Source of the DNA: Acidobacteriota bacterium
GTDB lineage: Bacteria > Acidobacteriota > Terriglobia > Terriglobales > Acidobacteriaceae
Length of the DNA: 12,188 nucleotides
Reading direction: 5' to 3'
Assembly: GCA_021780095.1 (NCBI GenBank)
Contig: JAJXZK010000082.1
Location: 1-12,188 of the forward strand
Shown here: positions 1-6,366 of the stretch, one piece after another
How positions within the stretch are numbered: the stretch's first letter is position 1
Layout: each line of letters begins with the position of its first letter
Program-made: the position numbers and the translations under genes
The notes under the pieces: generated by a model
What the model saw: only the letters and a program-made list of their open reading frames with translations
The model's database searches: none
Told to the model about the DNA's origin: nothing

Positions 1-462
1 AATTGGGGCGCGGCCGTGGCCGCCGTTGTCTGCCTCTTCTTCGTCGGCGTCCGCCATGGCTGGATGGGGCCGCACCTGACGCAACAGGCGCTGGGAATGT
101 GGCTGGACAAGTGGCAGATCGGCCCGCTGCGCGTGCTCAACCTGCTGGCCTTCATGGTCGTTTTTTATTCGTTGCGGAAATACGTGCTGCGGGCGGTGGT
201 GGTCGAACCATTTCTGACTCTGGGCAAAGCCTCCCTGCACGTGTATTGCGCTCACCTGTTCTTCGTATTTGCGGGGTTGGCACTGCTATATGGTGAGGTG
301 GAACAGCTCCACGGCATGGTGGCGATTTCGCTGGTCGCAGTCACCTTTGCAGTGCTCATCCTGGTGGCATTGAATGAAGCCAGAAAGCGGTGCCGGAATC
401 GCGAAGCTAAATTGTTGCAACAAAGGGACGCAAGCTCCATCCCAGTCCAGGAGGCGGCCTAA
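1..462 (+). CDS. OpgC/acyltransferase-3-like membrane protein, C-terminal fragment
   Basis: The reading frame is open from the first base and ends at TAA 460-462, so about 153 C-terminal residues are visible and the true start lies outside the window. The GTG at 16 is just an internal Val codon. At least three hydrophobic segments can be seen: around the opening 'VAAVVCLFFVGV', at 'LRVLNLLAFMVVFY', and at 'HLFFVFAGLALLY' followed by 'MVAISLVAVTFAVLILVAL'. The polar tail is basic and probably cytoplasmic. The blocks 'IGPLRVLNLLAF' and 'FLTLGKASLHVYCAHL' resemble the end of OpgC-type proteins, membrane acyltransferases that decorate periplasmic glucans with succinyl groups. Other acyltransferase-3 families have a similar C-terminal pattern, so the substrate is unknown. 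The gene converges on glmU and the two stop codons overlap. The family call is from memory of motifs and is moderately sure. Confidence 0.6.
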   Translation, partial: NWGAAVAAVVCLFFVGVRHGWMGPHLTQQALGMWLDKWQIGPLRVLNLLAFMVVFYSLRKYVLRAVVVEPFLTLGKASLHVYCAHLFFVFAGLALLYGEVEQLHGMVAISLVAVTFAVLILVALNEARKRCRNREAKLLQQRDASSIPVQEAA

Positions 463-1868
463 TCCTCCTTCTTTGTCCGCTGCGCCGCGCGACGCTGCTT
501 TACCCAGCCGGGCTTTACGGTTTGCCGGGAGCGGCCAATAGCCAATGCGCCAGCGGGTACCGGCTCCGTAATGCAGGAGGCCGCCGCCACATAGCTGTCG
601 TCTTCCAGCGCGACCGGCGCGACCAACGTGGAGTTGCTGCCGACAAAAACCCGGTCTCCAATCTGCGTAGGGTGCTTATGGACACCATCATAGTTGCAGG
701 TGATGACGCCGGCGCCGATATTGCAGCCGGAGCCAATCGAGACATCGCCGAGATAGGTAAGATGGTTCGCCTTCGATTTCTCTCCCACCTGTGCATTTTT
801 GGTTTCGACAAAGTTGCCGACGTGGGCTTCGCGACCAATTTGACTGCCCGGACGCAGATGCGCGAAAGGTCCGATGAAGGCTCCGTCACCGACGGTCACT
901 TCGTCGAGCACGCAAGAATTGCGAACCATCGCGCCGTTACCAATCGTCGAATTCTGAATCACGGAATAGGACCGAATGCGACAATCCTCGCCCACGTGAG
1001 TGTTGCCCAGCAACTGCACAAACGGCTCGAGGATCGTGTCCGCGCCCACGGTGACAGCCGCGTCGATGACGCAAGTCTCCGGTCGGTGAATGGTCACCCC
1101 ATGCGCCATTAGCTGACGCGCAGCCTGCATGCGTAACGCGCCTTCCAAATCCATCATTTCGGCAATCGTATTTGCTCCGAGAACTTCCGTTGCGTCGCCG
1201 ACCTCATAGGCCACCACGCGTTCACCGGCCGCCCGCAGAATAGCCGCCATGTCGGTCAGGTAATACTCCCCGTGAGGGTTGTTGGATTGCAGCGCATCAA
1301 TATGGCGATAGAGCGTGTCGATGTGAAACACATAGATGCCGGAATTGATTTCTGCAATATGCAGCTGGTCGTCCGCCAACGCCTTTTGTTCGACAATAGC
1401 GGCGACGTCCGGGCTGGTCGGCGATGCGCGTATTACGCGTCCGTATCCAAAGGGATTTTCTGGTCGCGCGGTCAGAATGGTCATGGCAGCTTTTTGCGTC
1501 TGATGAAAGTTACGCAGATGCTCGATGGTTTCCGGTCGGACCAGAGGGACATCGCCGGAAAGCACCAGCAGATCGCCCAGCCCTCGGACGGATTCACGCA
1601 GACACTGCACCGCATGTCCGGTACCCAATTGTTGCCTTTGCAGGACGAAATGCACACCCGTGGAAGATATGGAGCGCTCCACTTCATCCGCCTGGTGACC
1701 CATGACGACAAAAACGTGGTCCGGCGAAGTGACGTTCAGGACAGCGTCCAGCACGTGCTGCAACAATGGTTTTCCAGCGATCGAGTGCAGCACCTTGGCG
1801 CGTTTCGACTTGAGCCGCGTACCTTTTCCGGCGGCAAGAATTGCAGTGGCAAATGAGTGAGATTCCAT
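459..1868 (-). CDS. glmU: Bifunctional GlmU: UDP-GlcNAc pyrophosphorylase / GlcN-1-P N-acetyltransferase
   Basis: This cytoplasmic enzyme makes UDP-N-acetylglucosamine for peptidoglycan and lipopolysaccharide: it acetylates glucosamine-1-phosphate with acetyl-CoA, then couples the product to UTP. The 469 residues are close to the usual ~456. The N-terminal uridylyltransferase half shows 'LAAGKGTR' (11-18) with Lys25 before 'VLH', 'QLGTGHAV' (80-87), 'GDVPL' (105-109, metal-binding Asp106), 'GYGR' (141-144) and 'EINSG' (173-177). A left-handed beta-helix of hexapeptide repeats begins near residue 260. Acetyltransferase residues match E. coli with an offset of six: Arg339, Lys357, His369 (catalytic), Tyr372, Asn383 and Asn392. 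The start is ATG 1868-1866 with only a weak upstream GTGAG, and the distance from it to the Lys25 motif is normal. The gene stands alone, divergent from the propeller lipoprotein gene and tail-to-tail with the OpgC-like gene. Nothing catalytic is missing. Confidence 0.97.
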   Translation of the reverse strand: MESHSFATAILAAGKGTRLKSKRAKVLHSIAGKPLLQHVLDAVLNVTSPDHVFVVMGHQADEVERSISSTGVHFVLQRQQLGTGHAVQCLRESVRGLGDLLVLSGDVPLVRPETIEHLRNFHQTQKAAMTILTARPENPFGYGRVIRASPTSPDVAAIVEQKALADDQLHIAEINSGIYVFHIDTLYRHIDALQSNNPHGEYYLTDMAAILRAAGERVVAYEVGDATEVLGANTIAEMMDLEGALRMQAARQLMAHGVTIHRPETCVIDAAVTVGADTILEPFVQLLGNTHVGEDCRIRSYSVIQNSTIGNGAMVRNSCVLDEVTVGDGAFIGPFAHLRPGSQIGREAHVGNFVETKNAQVGEKSKANHLTYLGDVSIGSGCNIGAGVITCNYDGVHKHPTQIGDRVFVGSNSTLVAPVALEDDSYVAAASCITEPVPAGALAIGRSRQTVKPGWVKQRRAAQRTKKED

Positions 1869-2051
1869 AACGTACCCATCGTCTCACAGCTATGGGGTCA
1901 AAATTCAGGATCGCGGGCTAATCGCGGATCGGTGGCTTGCGCGACAACTCGGGTGGTACGCTGTGGCAAAGGTTCGACGGTTCCGCGAAAGAGCTGCATC
2001 TAAACAGGTAGAGATCACGCGGCAGAGCGGTCTGCAATACAGGAGTGAAGA
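1869..2051. other. Divergent spacer between glmU and the propeller lipoprotein gene
   Basis: These 183 bp must carry the promoters for both flanking genes. The visible structure is a 7 bp direct repeat ATCGCGG at 1910-1916 and 1921-1927, with an 11 bp period, and the AGGAG ribosome binding site at 2041-2045 for the rightward gene. A TTGACC hexamer on the minus strand (1901-1896) could be a -35 box for glmU, but no good -10 lies at the right distance. I see no convincing promoter or RNA gene here. Confidence 0.4.
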
Positions 2052-3758
2052 ATGCGTCCACGTCTTCAGTGTGGTTTTCGTGCTATGTCCGGCTTGCTGA
2101 TGTTGAGCTTCGCCTGCGCTGTAGGATGTAGCGGCTGCGGCTCTAGCAATAATTCCTCAGGAACCACAGCCACTACGAGCACCACTGGAACAACCGGGTC
2201 GACTGGTACGACCGGGACAACCGGCACCACAGGAAGCGGCGGCAGCATGCAGGTGCTGACGTATCACGATGACAATACCCGCGAGGGTCAGAATACACAG
2301 GAAACGATCCTGACGACTGCGAATGTCACCTCGTCCACCTTCGGCAAGGTGAGTTTTTATTCGGCGGATGGCAGAGTGGATGCAGAACCCTTGTATGTTC
2401 CTGGAGTAACAATTGCGGGCGCCGTCCATAACGTGTTGTATGTCGTGACTGAGCACGATTCCGCCTACGCCTTCGATGCCGATTCGGGCGCAGTTCTCTG
2501 GCACGTCTCTACCCTGGGCTCCAACGAAACCACCAGCGATCCGCGCAACTGCGGCCAGGTTTCGCCGGAAATCGGCATGACCTCCACTCCTGTCATCGAC
2601 CCCAAGGCAGGCTCCCACGGCACTATCTACATGGTCGCGGCCAGCAAGGACGGCAGCGGTAACTACCATCAACGCCTGCATGGTCTCGACCTGACAACCG
2701 GAGCGGAGCAGACTGGGAGCCCGGTCACGATTCAGGCCACATTCCCCAGCATGGGGCCAGAAAGTTCGAACGGCCAAGTGGTCTTCGATCCCAAGCAATA
2801 TAACGAACGCGCCGGACTTTTGCTGCTGAATGGCGTCGTGTATCTCGGCTGGTCGTCCCACTGCGACATCGAGCCCTACACCGGTTGGCTCATGGGATAC
2901 AACGAGAATTCGCTGGCGCAAACCAGCGTGTTGAACTTGACGCCCAATGGGTCGGAGGGCTCCATCTGGCAGTCCGGTGCGGGACTAGCGGCAGATTCCT
3001 CGGGCAACATTTACTTTCTCGATGCCAACGGAAGCTTTGGCACCGCCTTGAACTCCAGTGGTATGCCCGCGAACGGTGATTACGGCAACGCGTTCATGAA
3101 AGTCTCTACCGGCGGCAACAAGCTGACGCCCGCGGATTACTTCACCATGTCGAACACGGTGGCGGAGTCGAATGCCGATGAAGACCTGGGCTCCGGCGGA
3201 GCTATGGTGCTGCCCGATGAGACGGATGCGTCTGGAACTGTGCGGCATCTGGCGGTCGGCGCCGGCAAAGATGCCAACATCTATGTTGTGGACACTGGCA
3301 ACATGGGAAAGTTCAATTCCAGCGGCAATACCATTTATCAGGAATTGGGTGGCGCGCTGACCGGGCAGGAATTCGGCATGCCGGCCTTTTGGAATAACAC
3401 CGTGTACTACGGCGGCGTTGGCGATTCGATTCGCGCCTATCCCCTTACTCAGGCGAAACTGGCGGTCACTCCCAGCTCGAAAACGGCGCATCAATTTCCA
3501 TACCCCGGCGCCACGCCAAGCGTCTCCTCGAACGGCACCTCCAGTGGAATTCTCTGGGCAGTCGATAACAGCAATCCGGCAGTTTTATACGCTTATGACG
3601 CGAGCGACCTGACGAAGGAGCTCTACGACAGCAACCAGGCGGCGGCGGGTCGCGACCAATTTGGCCCAGGGAACAAATACATCACGCCGATGATCGCCAA
3701 CGGCAAAGTGTACGTGGGGACGACCAACGGCGTCGCCGTGTTCGGCCTGCTGAAGTAA
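2052..3758 (+). CDS. Secreted lipoprotein with Thr/Gly linker and PQQ-like beta-propeller domain
   Basis: The start ATG 2052 is fixed by AGGAG at 2041-2045 with a 6-nt gap. The N-terminus has basic residues, a hydrophobic stretch (about 12-24) and a lipobox-like 'AVGC' ending at Cys26, so export and lipid anchoring are likely. Residues 37-65 are a Thr/Gly/Ser low-complexity linker. The rest, from about 'VLTYHDDNTREGQN' (68-81), reads as a beta-propeller of the quinoprotein-like type. It has repeated blade-type strings such as 'NVLYVVTEHDSAYAFDADSGAVLW' and, at the end, 'NGKVYVGTTNGVAVFGL'. I see no heme CxxCH motif and cannot identify PQQ-binding or catalytic residues, so it may be a binding or structural propeller and not an enzyme. 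Cys167 and Cys271 are the only cysteines after the lipobox region and could form a disulfide. Similar proteins are common in Acidobacteriota (from memory). It stands as a single gene, divergent from glmU; its substrate is unknown. Confidence 0.8.
   Translation: MRPRLQCGFRAMSGLLMLSFACAVGCSGCGSSNNSSGTTATTSTTGTTGSTGTTGTTGTTGSGGSMQVLTYHDDNTREGQNTQETILTTANVTSSTFGKVSFYSADGRVDAEPLYVPGVTIAGAVHNVLYVVTEHDSAYAFDADSGAVLWHVSTLGSNETTSDPRNCGQVSPEIGMTSTPVIDPKAGSHGTIYMVAASKDGSGNYHQRLHGLDLTTGAEQTGSPVTIQATFPSMGPESSNGQVVFDPKQYNERAGLLLLNGVVYLGWSSHCDIEPYTGWLMGYNENSLAQTSVLNLTPNGSEGSIWQSGAGLAADSSGNIYFLDANGSFGTALNSSGMPANGDYGNAFMKVSTGGNKLTPADYFTMSNTVAESNADEDLGSGGAMVLPDETDASGTVRHLAVGAGKDANIYVVDTGNMGKFNSSGNTIYQELGGALTGQEFGMPAFWNNTVYYGGVGDSIRAYPLTQAKLAVTPSSKTAHQFPYPGATPSVSSNGTSSGILWAVDNSNPAVLYAYDASDLTKELYDSNQAAAGRDQFGPGNKYITPMIANGKVYVGTTNGVAVFGLLK
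2160..2246 (+). repeat. Thr/Gly-rich low-complexity linker within the propeller lipoprotein
   Basis: Residues 37-65 consist almost only of Thr, Gly and Ser in a loose TTG triplet pattern. The Thr and Gly codons are mixed (ACA, ACC, ACG, ACT; GGA, GGC, GGG, GGT), so the repeat is strong in the protein but blurred in the DNA. The likely role is a flexible, possibly glycosylated tether between the lipid anchor and the propeller. Confidence 0.8.
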
Positions 3759-3861
3759 ATCAGCGGTTTCGTTAAAGATTCCCATGCTGCCGGCGATCCT
3801 CAATTCTGCGCCATACCTTGCGTAAGCCAAGCCGCGAAAATTAGTTGTGATAACGAGCATC

Positions 3862-3873
3862 GATTCCGGAATC
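3862..3873. repeat. Perfect 12 bp palindrome upstream of the yceI-family gene
   Basis: GATTCCGGAATC is identical to its own reverse complement and ends 36 bp before the start codon at 3910. That is a plausible place for a dimeric repressor or activator site. No clear -35/-10 pair can be seen beside it, so an operator role is only a guess. Confidence 0.35.
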
Positions 3874-3895
3874 TGCGCATCCATAGTAATCAGAA

Positions 3896-3901
3896 AAGGA
3901 G
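3896..3901 (+). promoter_or_regulatory. Ribosome binding site that sets the yceI-family start
   Basis: AAGGAG lies 8 nt before ATG 3910. The same frame stays open back to a GTG at 3847, but that codon has no comparable site and would add 21 residues with no family counterpart. The ATG is therefore preferred. Confidence 0.8.
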
Positions 3902-3909
3902 AACCACCT

Positions 3910-4440
3910 ATGCCGCCCATTACTTACGAAATTGATTCAACCCACTCTGCCGTTCACTTCAGCGTTCGCCACTTAATGGTCTCCAACGTGCGCGGGGAAT
4001 TCACCAAGGTTTCCGGTACGGTTAAGTTCGACGCCGAAAAGCCCGAAACGTCCACCGTCGAGGCCACCATCGACGCCAACTCCATCAGCACCCGCGATGC
4101 GCAGCGCGATGGGCACTTGAAGAGCCCGGATTTTCTGGATACGGAGAAGTTTCCCACGATCGCCTTTCGCAGCAAGAAGGTTGAGATCCAGCCGGGCGGT
4201 GGCAAAATCACCGGCGATTTAACGATTCACGGCGTCACCCGCGAGATCACCCTGGACGTCGAAGGCCCGTCGCCGGAAATGAAGGATCCATGGGGCAAGC
4301 AGCGCATCGGCGCGTCTGCCACCACCAAGCTCAGCCGCAAGGAATTTGGCTTGACTTGGAATGCAGCGCTCGAAACAGGTGGTGTGATGGTTGGCGACGA
4401 AGTGAAAATCAACATCGACGTGGAATTTGTTCGCGGATAA
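3910..4440 (+). CDS. YceI-family lipid-binding-fold protein
   Basis: The 176-residue protein matches the YceI family along its whole length. It opens with 'YEIDSTHSAVHFSVRHL' (6-22), followed by 'VRGEF' (27-31), 'FDAEKPETSTVEATIDANSI' (40-59), 'HLKSPDFLDTEKFPTIAF' (69-86) and 'GDLTIHGVTREI' (102-113). It closes with 'LSRKEFGLTWNAALETGG' (141-158) and 'GDEVKINIDVEF' (162-173). Family members form a lipocalin-like barrel that binds isoprenoid or other long lipids; many are periplasmic. Here I see no signal peptide from the chosen ATG, so a cytoplasmic location is likely. The alternative GTG start would add 21 residues ('MITSIDSGICASIVIRKG...') that do not look like a good signal peptide. It appears to be monocistronic and converges on fabF. 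The ligand is unknown; the family call is very sure. Confidence 0.95.
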   Translation: MPPITYEIDSTHSAVHFSVRHLMVSNVRGEFTKVSGTVKFDAEKPETSTVEATIDANSISTRDAQRDGHLKSPDFLDTEKFPTIAFRSKKVEIQPGGGKITGDLTIHGVTREITLDVEGPSPEMKDPWGKQRIGASATTKLSRKEFGLTWNAALETGGVMVGDEVKINIDVEFVRG

Positions 4441-4473
4441 ATTCGCGCGGCAAGGTTGAGAGGTTTATTGGTT

Positions 4474-4513
4474 CTCAGAAGCGCGGGGCAGGCTGTCACC
4501 TTGTGCTTCTGAG
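4474..4513. terminator. Hairpin candidate between the convergent yceI and fabF genes
   Basis: CTCAGAAGC (4474-4482) and GCTTCTGAG (4505-4513) are perfect 9 bp inverted arms around a 22-nt loop, in the 105 bp gap between two converging genes. The position fits a bidirectional terminator. Against it, no run of T follows on either strand and the loop is long, so intrinsic termination is uncertain. Confidence 0.35.
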
Positions 4514-4545
4514 TTGTGCTTGGGTCGGCCGGTGAAGGGCCAGGC

Positions 4546-5793
4546 TTATTCGGTCCAGCGGCGGAAGATGAGCGCACCGTTGGTGCCGCCGAAGCCGAAA
4601 GAGTTGGACAGGGCAATATCGACCCTGTGCGCCACCGGCTTGTTCGGCGTGTAGTCGAGCGTGCAGGCGGGGTCAGGATCCACCATGTTCATGGTCGGAG
4701 GCAGCATGCTGTGCTGCATGGCCATCACCGTGATGCCGGCTTCCAGGCCTCCGGCACCGCCCAGCAGGTGGCCGGTCATCGACTTGGTTGAGCTGATCTT
4801 GAGCTTGTGGCTGGTGGCGTGTTCGCCGAAGACGTTAGCAATCGCCGTTGATTCCAGCGCGTCCCCCAACTGCGTGGATGTGGCGTGCGCATTCACGTAA
4901 TCGATTTCATGCGGCTGGATTCCGGCGCTGCGAATGGCATTCTGCATCGCGCGCGCGCAGCCCTCGCCTTCCGGCGCCATGCTGGACATGTGGTACGCAT
5001 CCGCGCTCATGCCGTATCCGATAATCTCGGCCAAAATCTTTGCGCCGCGGGCCTTAGCGTGTTCCAGGTCTTCGAGAATCAGAATTCCCGCGCCTTCGCC
5101 GATCACAAAACCGTCGCGATCTTTGTCGAAGGGCCGGCAGGCGTGCTTGGGATCGCCATTGCGCGTTGACAGGGCACGCATAGCAGCGAACCCGCCAACC
5201 CCCATGGGGGTTATGGCCGCTTCCGACCCGCCGGCAAACATCACGTCCGCATCACCGCGCTCAATGATTCGATATGCATCCCCAATAGAGTGAGCGCTGG
5301 TGGTGCAGGCCGTCGCGGTCGCTTCGTTCGGACCTTTGGCACCGTAGCGGATGCTGACCTGACCAGCGGCAAGGTTCACGATGGCTGCGGGAATAAAAAA
5401 CGGAGAGATTTTTCGAGGCCCGCCGGCCAGCATGGCACTGTGTTCCCGCTCGATGATGTCGAATCCGCCGATTCCGGATCCGATATGCACGCCCACCCGT
5501 TCGGCGTTTTCCGCCGTGATTTGTAGTCCCGAAGACTCCAAAGCTTCCTGGGCGGCCGCCAGCGCAAAGTGGATAAATCGACCCATCTTGCGGGCTTCTT
5601 TTTTTTCAATGAAAAGGTGCGGATCAAAGTTCTTGACTTCCGCGGCAAAGGTGACTGAGAAGCCTGTCGTATCAAAGGCTGTGATGGGCGCCATACCACT
5701 TTCGCCCGCCAACAGATGGCTCCATACCTCGGTTGCGGTTTTTCCTACACCGCAAATGAGGCCAATGCCTGTGACAACGACACGCCGCTTCAA
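4546..5793 (-). CDS. fabF: Beta-ketoacyl-ACP synthase II (FabF)
   Basis: FabF condenses malonyl-ACP with a growing acyl-ACP in the cytoplasmic type II fatty-acid elongation cycle. The 415 residues match the usual ~412. The N-terminus 'MKRRVVVTGIG' is typical. The catalytic triad is visible: Cys163 in 'TACTTSAHSIG', His303 in 'VNAHATST' and His342 in 'STKSMTGHLLGGAGG', with Lys337 in the same block. The C-terminal 'SNSFGFGGTNG' (397-406) is also present. Many homologues read 'TACATGAH' around the cysteine, so the Thr-Ser here is a mild variation. The start appears to be TTG (5793-5791), only 2 nt after the acpP stop, with a weak AAAGG 12 nt upstream. Translation is therefore probably coupled to acpP, which encodes its acyl carrier substrate. 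FabB is less likely because of the overall length and the neighbouring acpP, but the FabF/FabB split rests on similarity only. Confidence 0.96.
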   Translation of the reverse strand: MKRRVVVTGIGLICGVGKTATEVWSHLLAGESGMAPITAFDTTGFSVTFAAEVKNFDPHLFIEKKEARKMGRFIHFALAAAQEALESSGLQITAENAERVGVHIGSGIGGFDIIEREHSAMLAGGPRKISPFFIPAAIVNLAAGQVSIRYGAKGPNEATATACTTSAHSIGDAYRIIERGDADVMFAGGSEAAITPMGVGGFAAMRALSTRNGDPKHACRPFDKDRDGFVIGEGAGILILEDLEHAKARGAKILAEIIGYGMSADAYHMSSMAPEGEGCARAMQNAIRSAGIQPHEIDYVNAHATSTQLGDALESTAIANVFGEHATSHKLKISSTKSMTGHLLGGAGGLEAGITVMAMQHSMLPPTMNMVDPDPACTLDYTPNKPVAHRVDIALSNSFGFGGTNGALIFRRWTE

Positions 5794-5795
5794 GA

Positions 5796-6038
5796 CTAGT
5801 TGCCGCCTTTACCGTTCTTTTTGATGTAGTCGACAGCATCCTGCACAGTCTTGATCTTTTCGGCTTCTTCATCCGGAATTTCCAGATCGAATGCCTCTTC
5901 AAACTGCATGACCAGTTCGACCACATCCAATGAGTCCGCTCCCAAGTCTTCCTGGAAGGATGCCGTGGGGGTTACTTCTGCTTCATCGACCTGCAACTGC
6001 TCCACAATAATCTGTTTCACTTTTTCTTCAACGGCCAT
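5796..6038 (-). CDS. acpP: Acyl carrier protein
   Basis: This small acidic 80-residue protein carries growing acyl chains on a phosphopantetheine arm. '[19 protein letters not shown]' (30-48) contains the Asp-Ser-Leu motif, with Ser36 as the attachment site. The helix after it ('[16 protein letters not shown]', 50-65) is typical, and the tail is slightly extended with 'KKNGKGGN'. Length is close to the usual 78. The start ATG 6038 has an AGGAG ribosome binding site 6 nt upstream, as expected for a highly expressed protein. fabF follows after 2 nt. Regulation probably comes from the 328 bp divergent region upstream. Confidence 0.98.
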   Translation of the reverse strand: MAVEEKVKQIIVEQLQVDEAEVTPTASFQEDLGADSLDVVELVMQFEEAFDLEIPDEEAEKIKTVQDAVDYIKKNGKGGN

Positions 6039-6044
6039 GTCTTT

Positions 6045-6049
6045 CTCCT
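6045..6049 (-). promoter_or_regulatory. Strong ribosome binding site of acpP
   Basis: On the minus strand AGGAG sits 6 nt before the acpP ATG, in an A-rich leader. It is a near-ideal site and fits high expression of the carrier protein. Confidence 0.85.
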
Positions 6050-6069
6050 AAAACTCTTTGTTTTGAACG

Positions 6070-6082
6070 GCAAAACTTTTGC
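6070..6082. repeat. 13 bp palindrome in the acpP leader region
   Basis: GCAAAACTTTTGC has perfect 6 bp arms around a central C and lies 32 bp upstream of the acpP start codon. In that position it could be an operator or a small leader hairpin. Fatty-acid genes are often under repressor control, but this sequence does not match a site I can name. Confidence 0.3.
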
Positions 6083-6230
6083 TGCATTGCGAAGATCGAA
6101 TCGGCGAATGGGACTCTCCAAGGGGAGGGTCATGCGCCTGCAATCGCGCTTCGGGCACCTCATTCAGAGTACAGCCAAACCGCCATTGCGGACACCCGAC
6201 GCGGCGGGTTCCAGCTAGTTAGCTTTTATG

Positions 6231-6243
6231 CTCGAAATTCGAG
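6231..6243. repeat. 13 bp palindrome upstream of rmuC
   Basis: CTCGAAATTCGAG has perfect 6 bp arms around a central A and lies about 123 bp before the rmuC start. Its size and single-base centre match the element near acpP, although the sequence differs. It is a possible regulator site and is not identified. Confidence 0.3.
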
Positions 6244-6366
6244 TGTACTGAGGGCCTGTGCCAGTGTAAAGCCGCAGGGGAACTTTCAGCCGTAGTCTTC
6301 CCGGAATTGTGCGGAATTCCGCTCCCGACTCCGGCAAGGGTACAGTAAGGCAGAGGCAAATTTGGA

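Larger units (their letters stand above)
6039..6366. other. Divergent acpP/rmuC regulatory region with short palindromes
   Basis: This is the only stretch over 300 bp without a gene. It must hold the acpP and rmuC promoters and leader sequences. Three symmetric elements are visible: GCAAAACTTTTGC (6070-6082), CTCGAAATTCGAG (6231-6243), and GGAATT...AATTCC (6303-6320) with a 6-nt loop. The third overlaps a 7 bp direct repeat CGGAATT (6302-6308 and 6312-6318). I cannot point to a reliable -35/-10 pair on either strand. The small ORFs here show no coding signs. No RNA gene was recognised. Confidence 0.5.

Noticed and set aside
522..1112. Plus-strand reading frame (196 codons) opposite glmU
   Set aside because: It is fully inside glmU, whose catalytic residues are all intact; a shadow frame.
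1872..1901. Possible glmU promoter beginning with TTGACC on the minus strand
   Set aside because: No acceptable -10 hexamer lies 16-19 bp downstream, so the hexamer alone is not enough.
2157..2921. Long minus-strand reading frame (254 codons) inside the propeller lipoprotein gene
   Set aside because: It is antisense to a gene with clear family similarity, has no recognisable domain, and part of it is the mirror image of the Thr/Gly repeat.
3847..3909. N-terminal extension of the YceI-family protein from GTG 3847
   Set aside because: The extension has no ribosome binding site and no family counterpart, and it does not look like a signal peptide. ATG 3910 has AAGGAG at the right distance.
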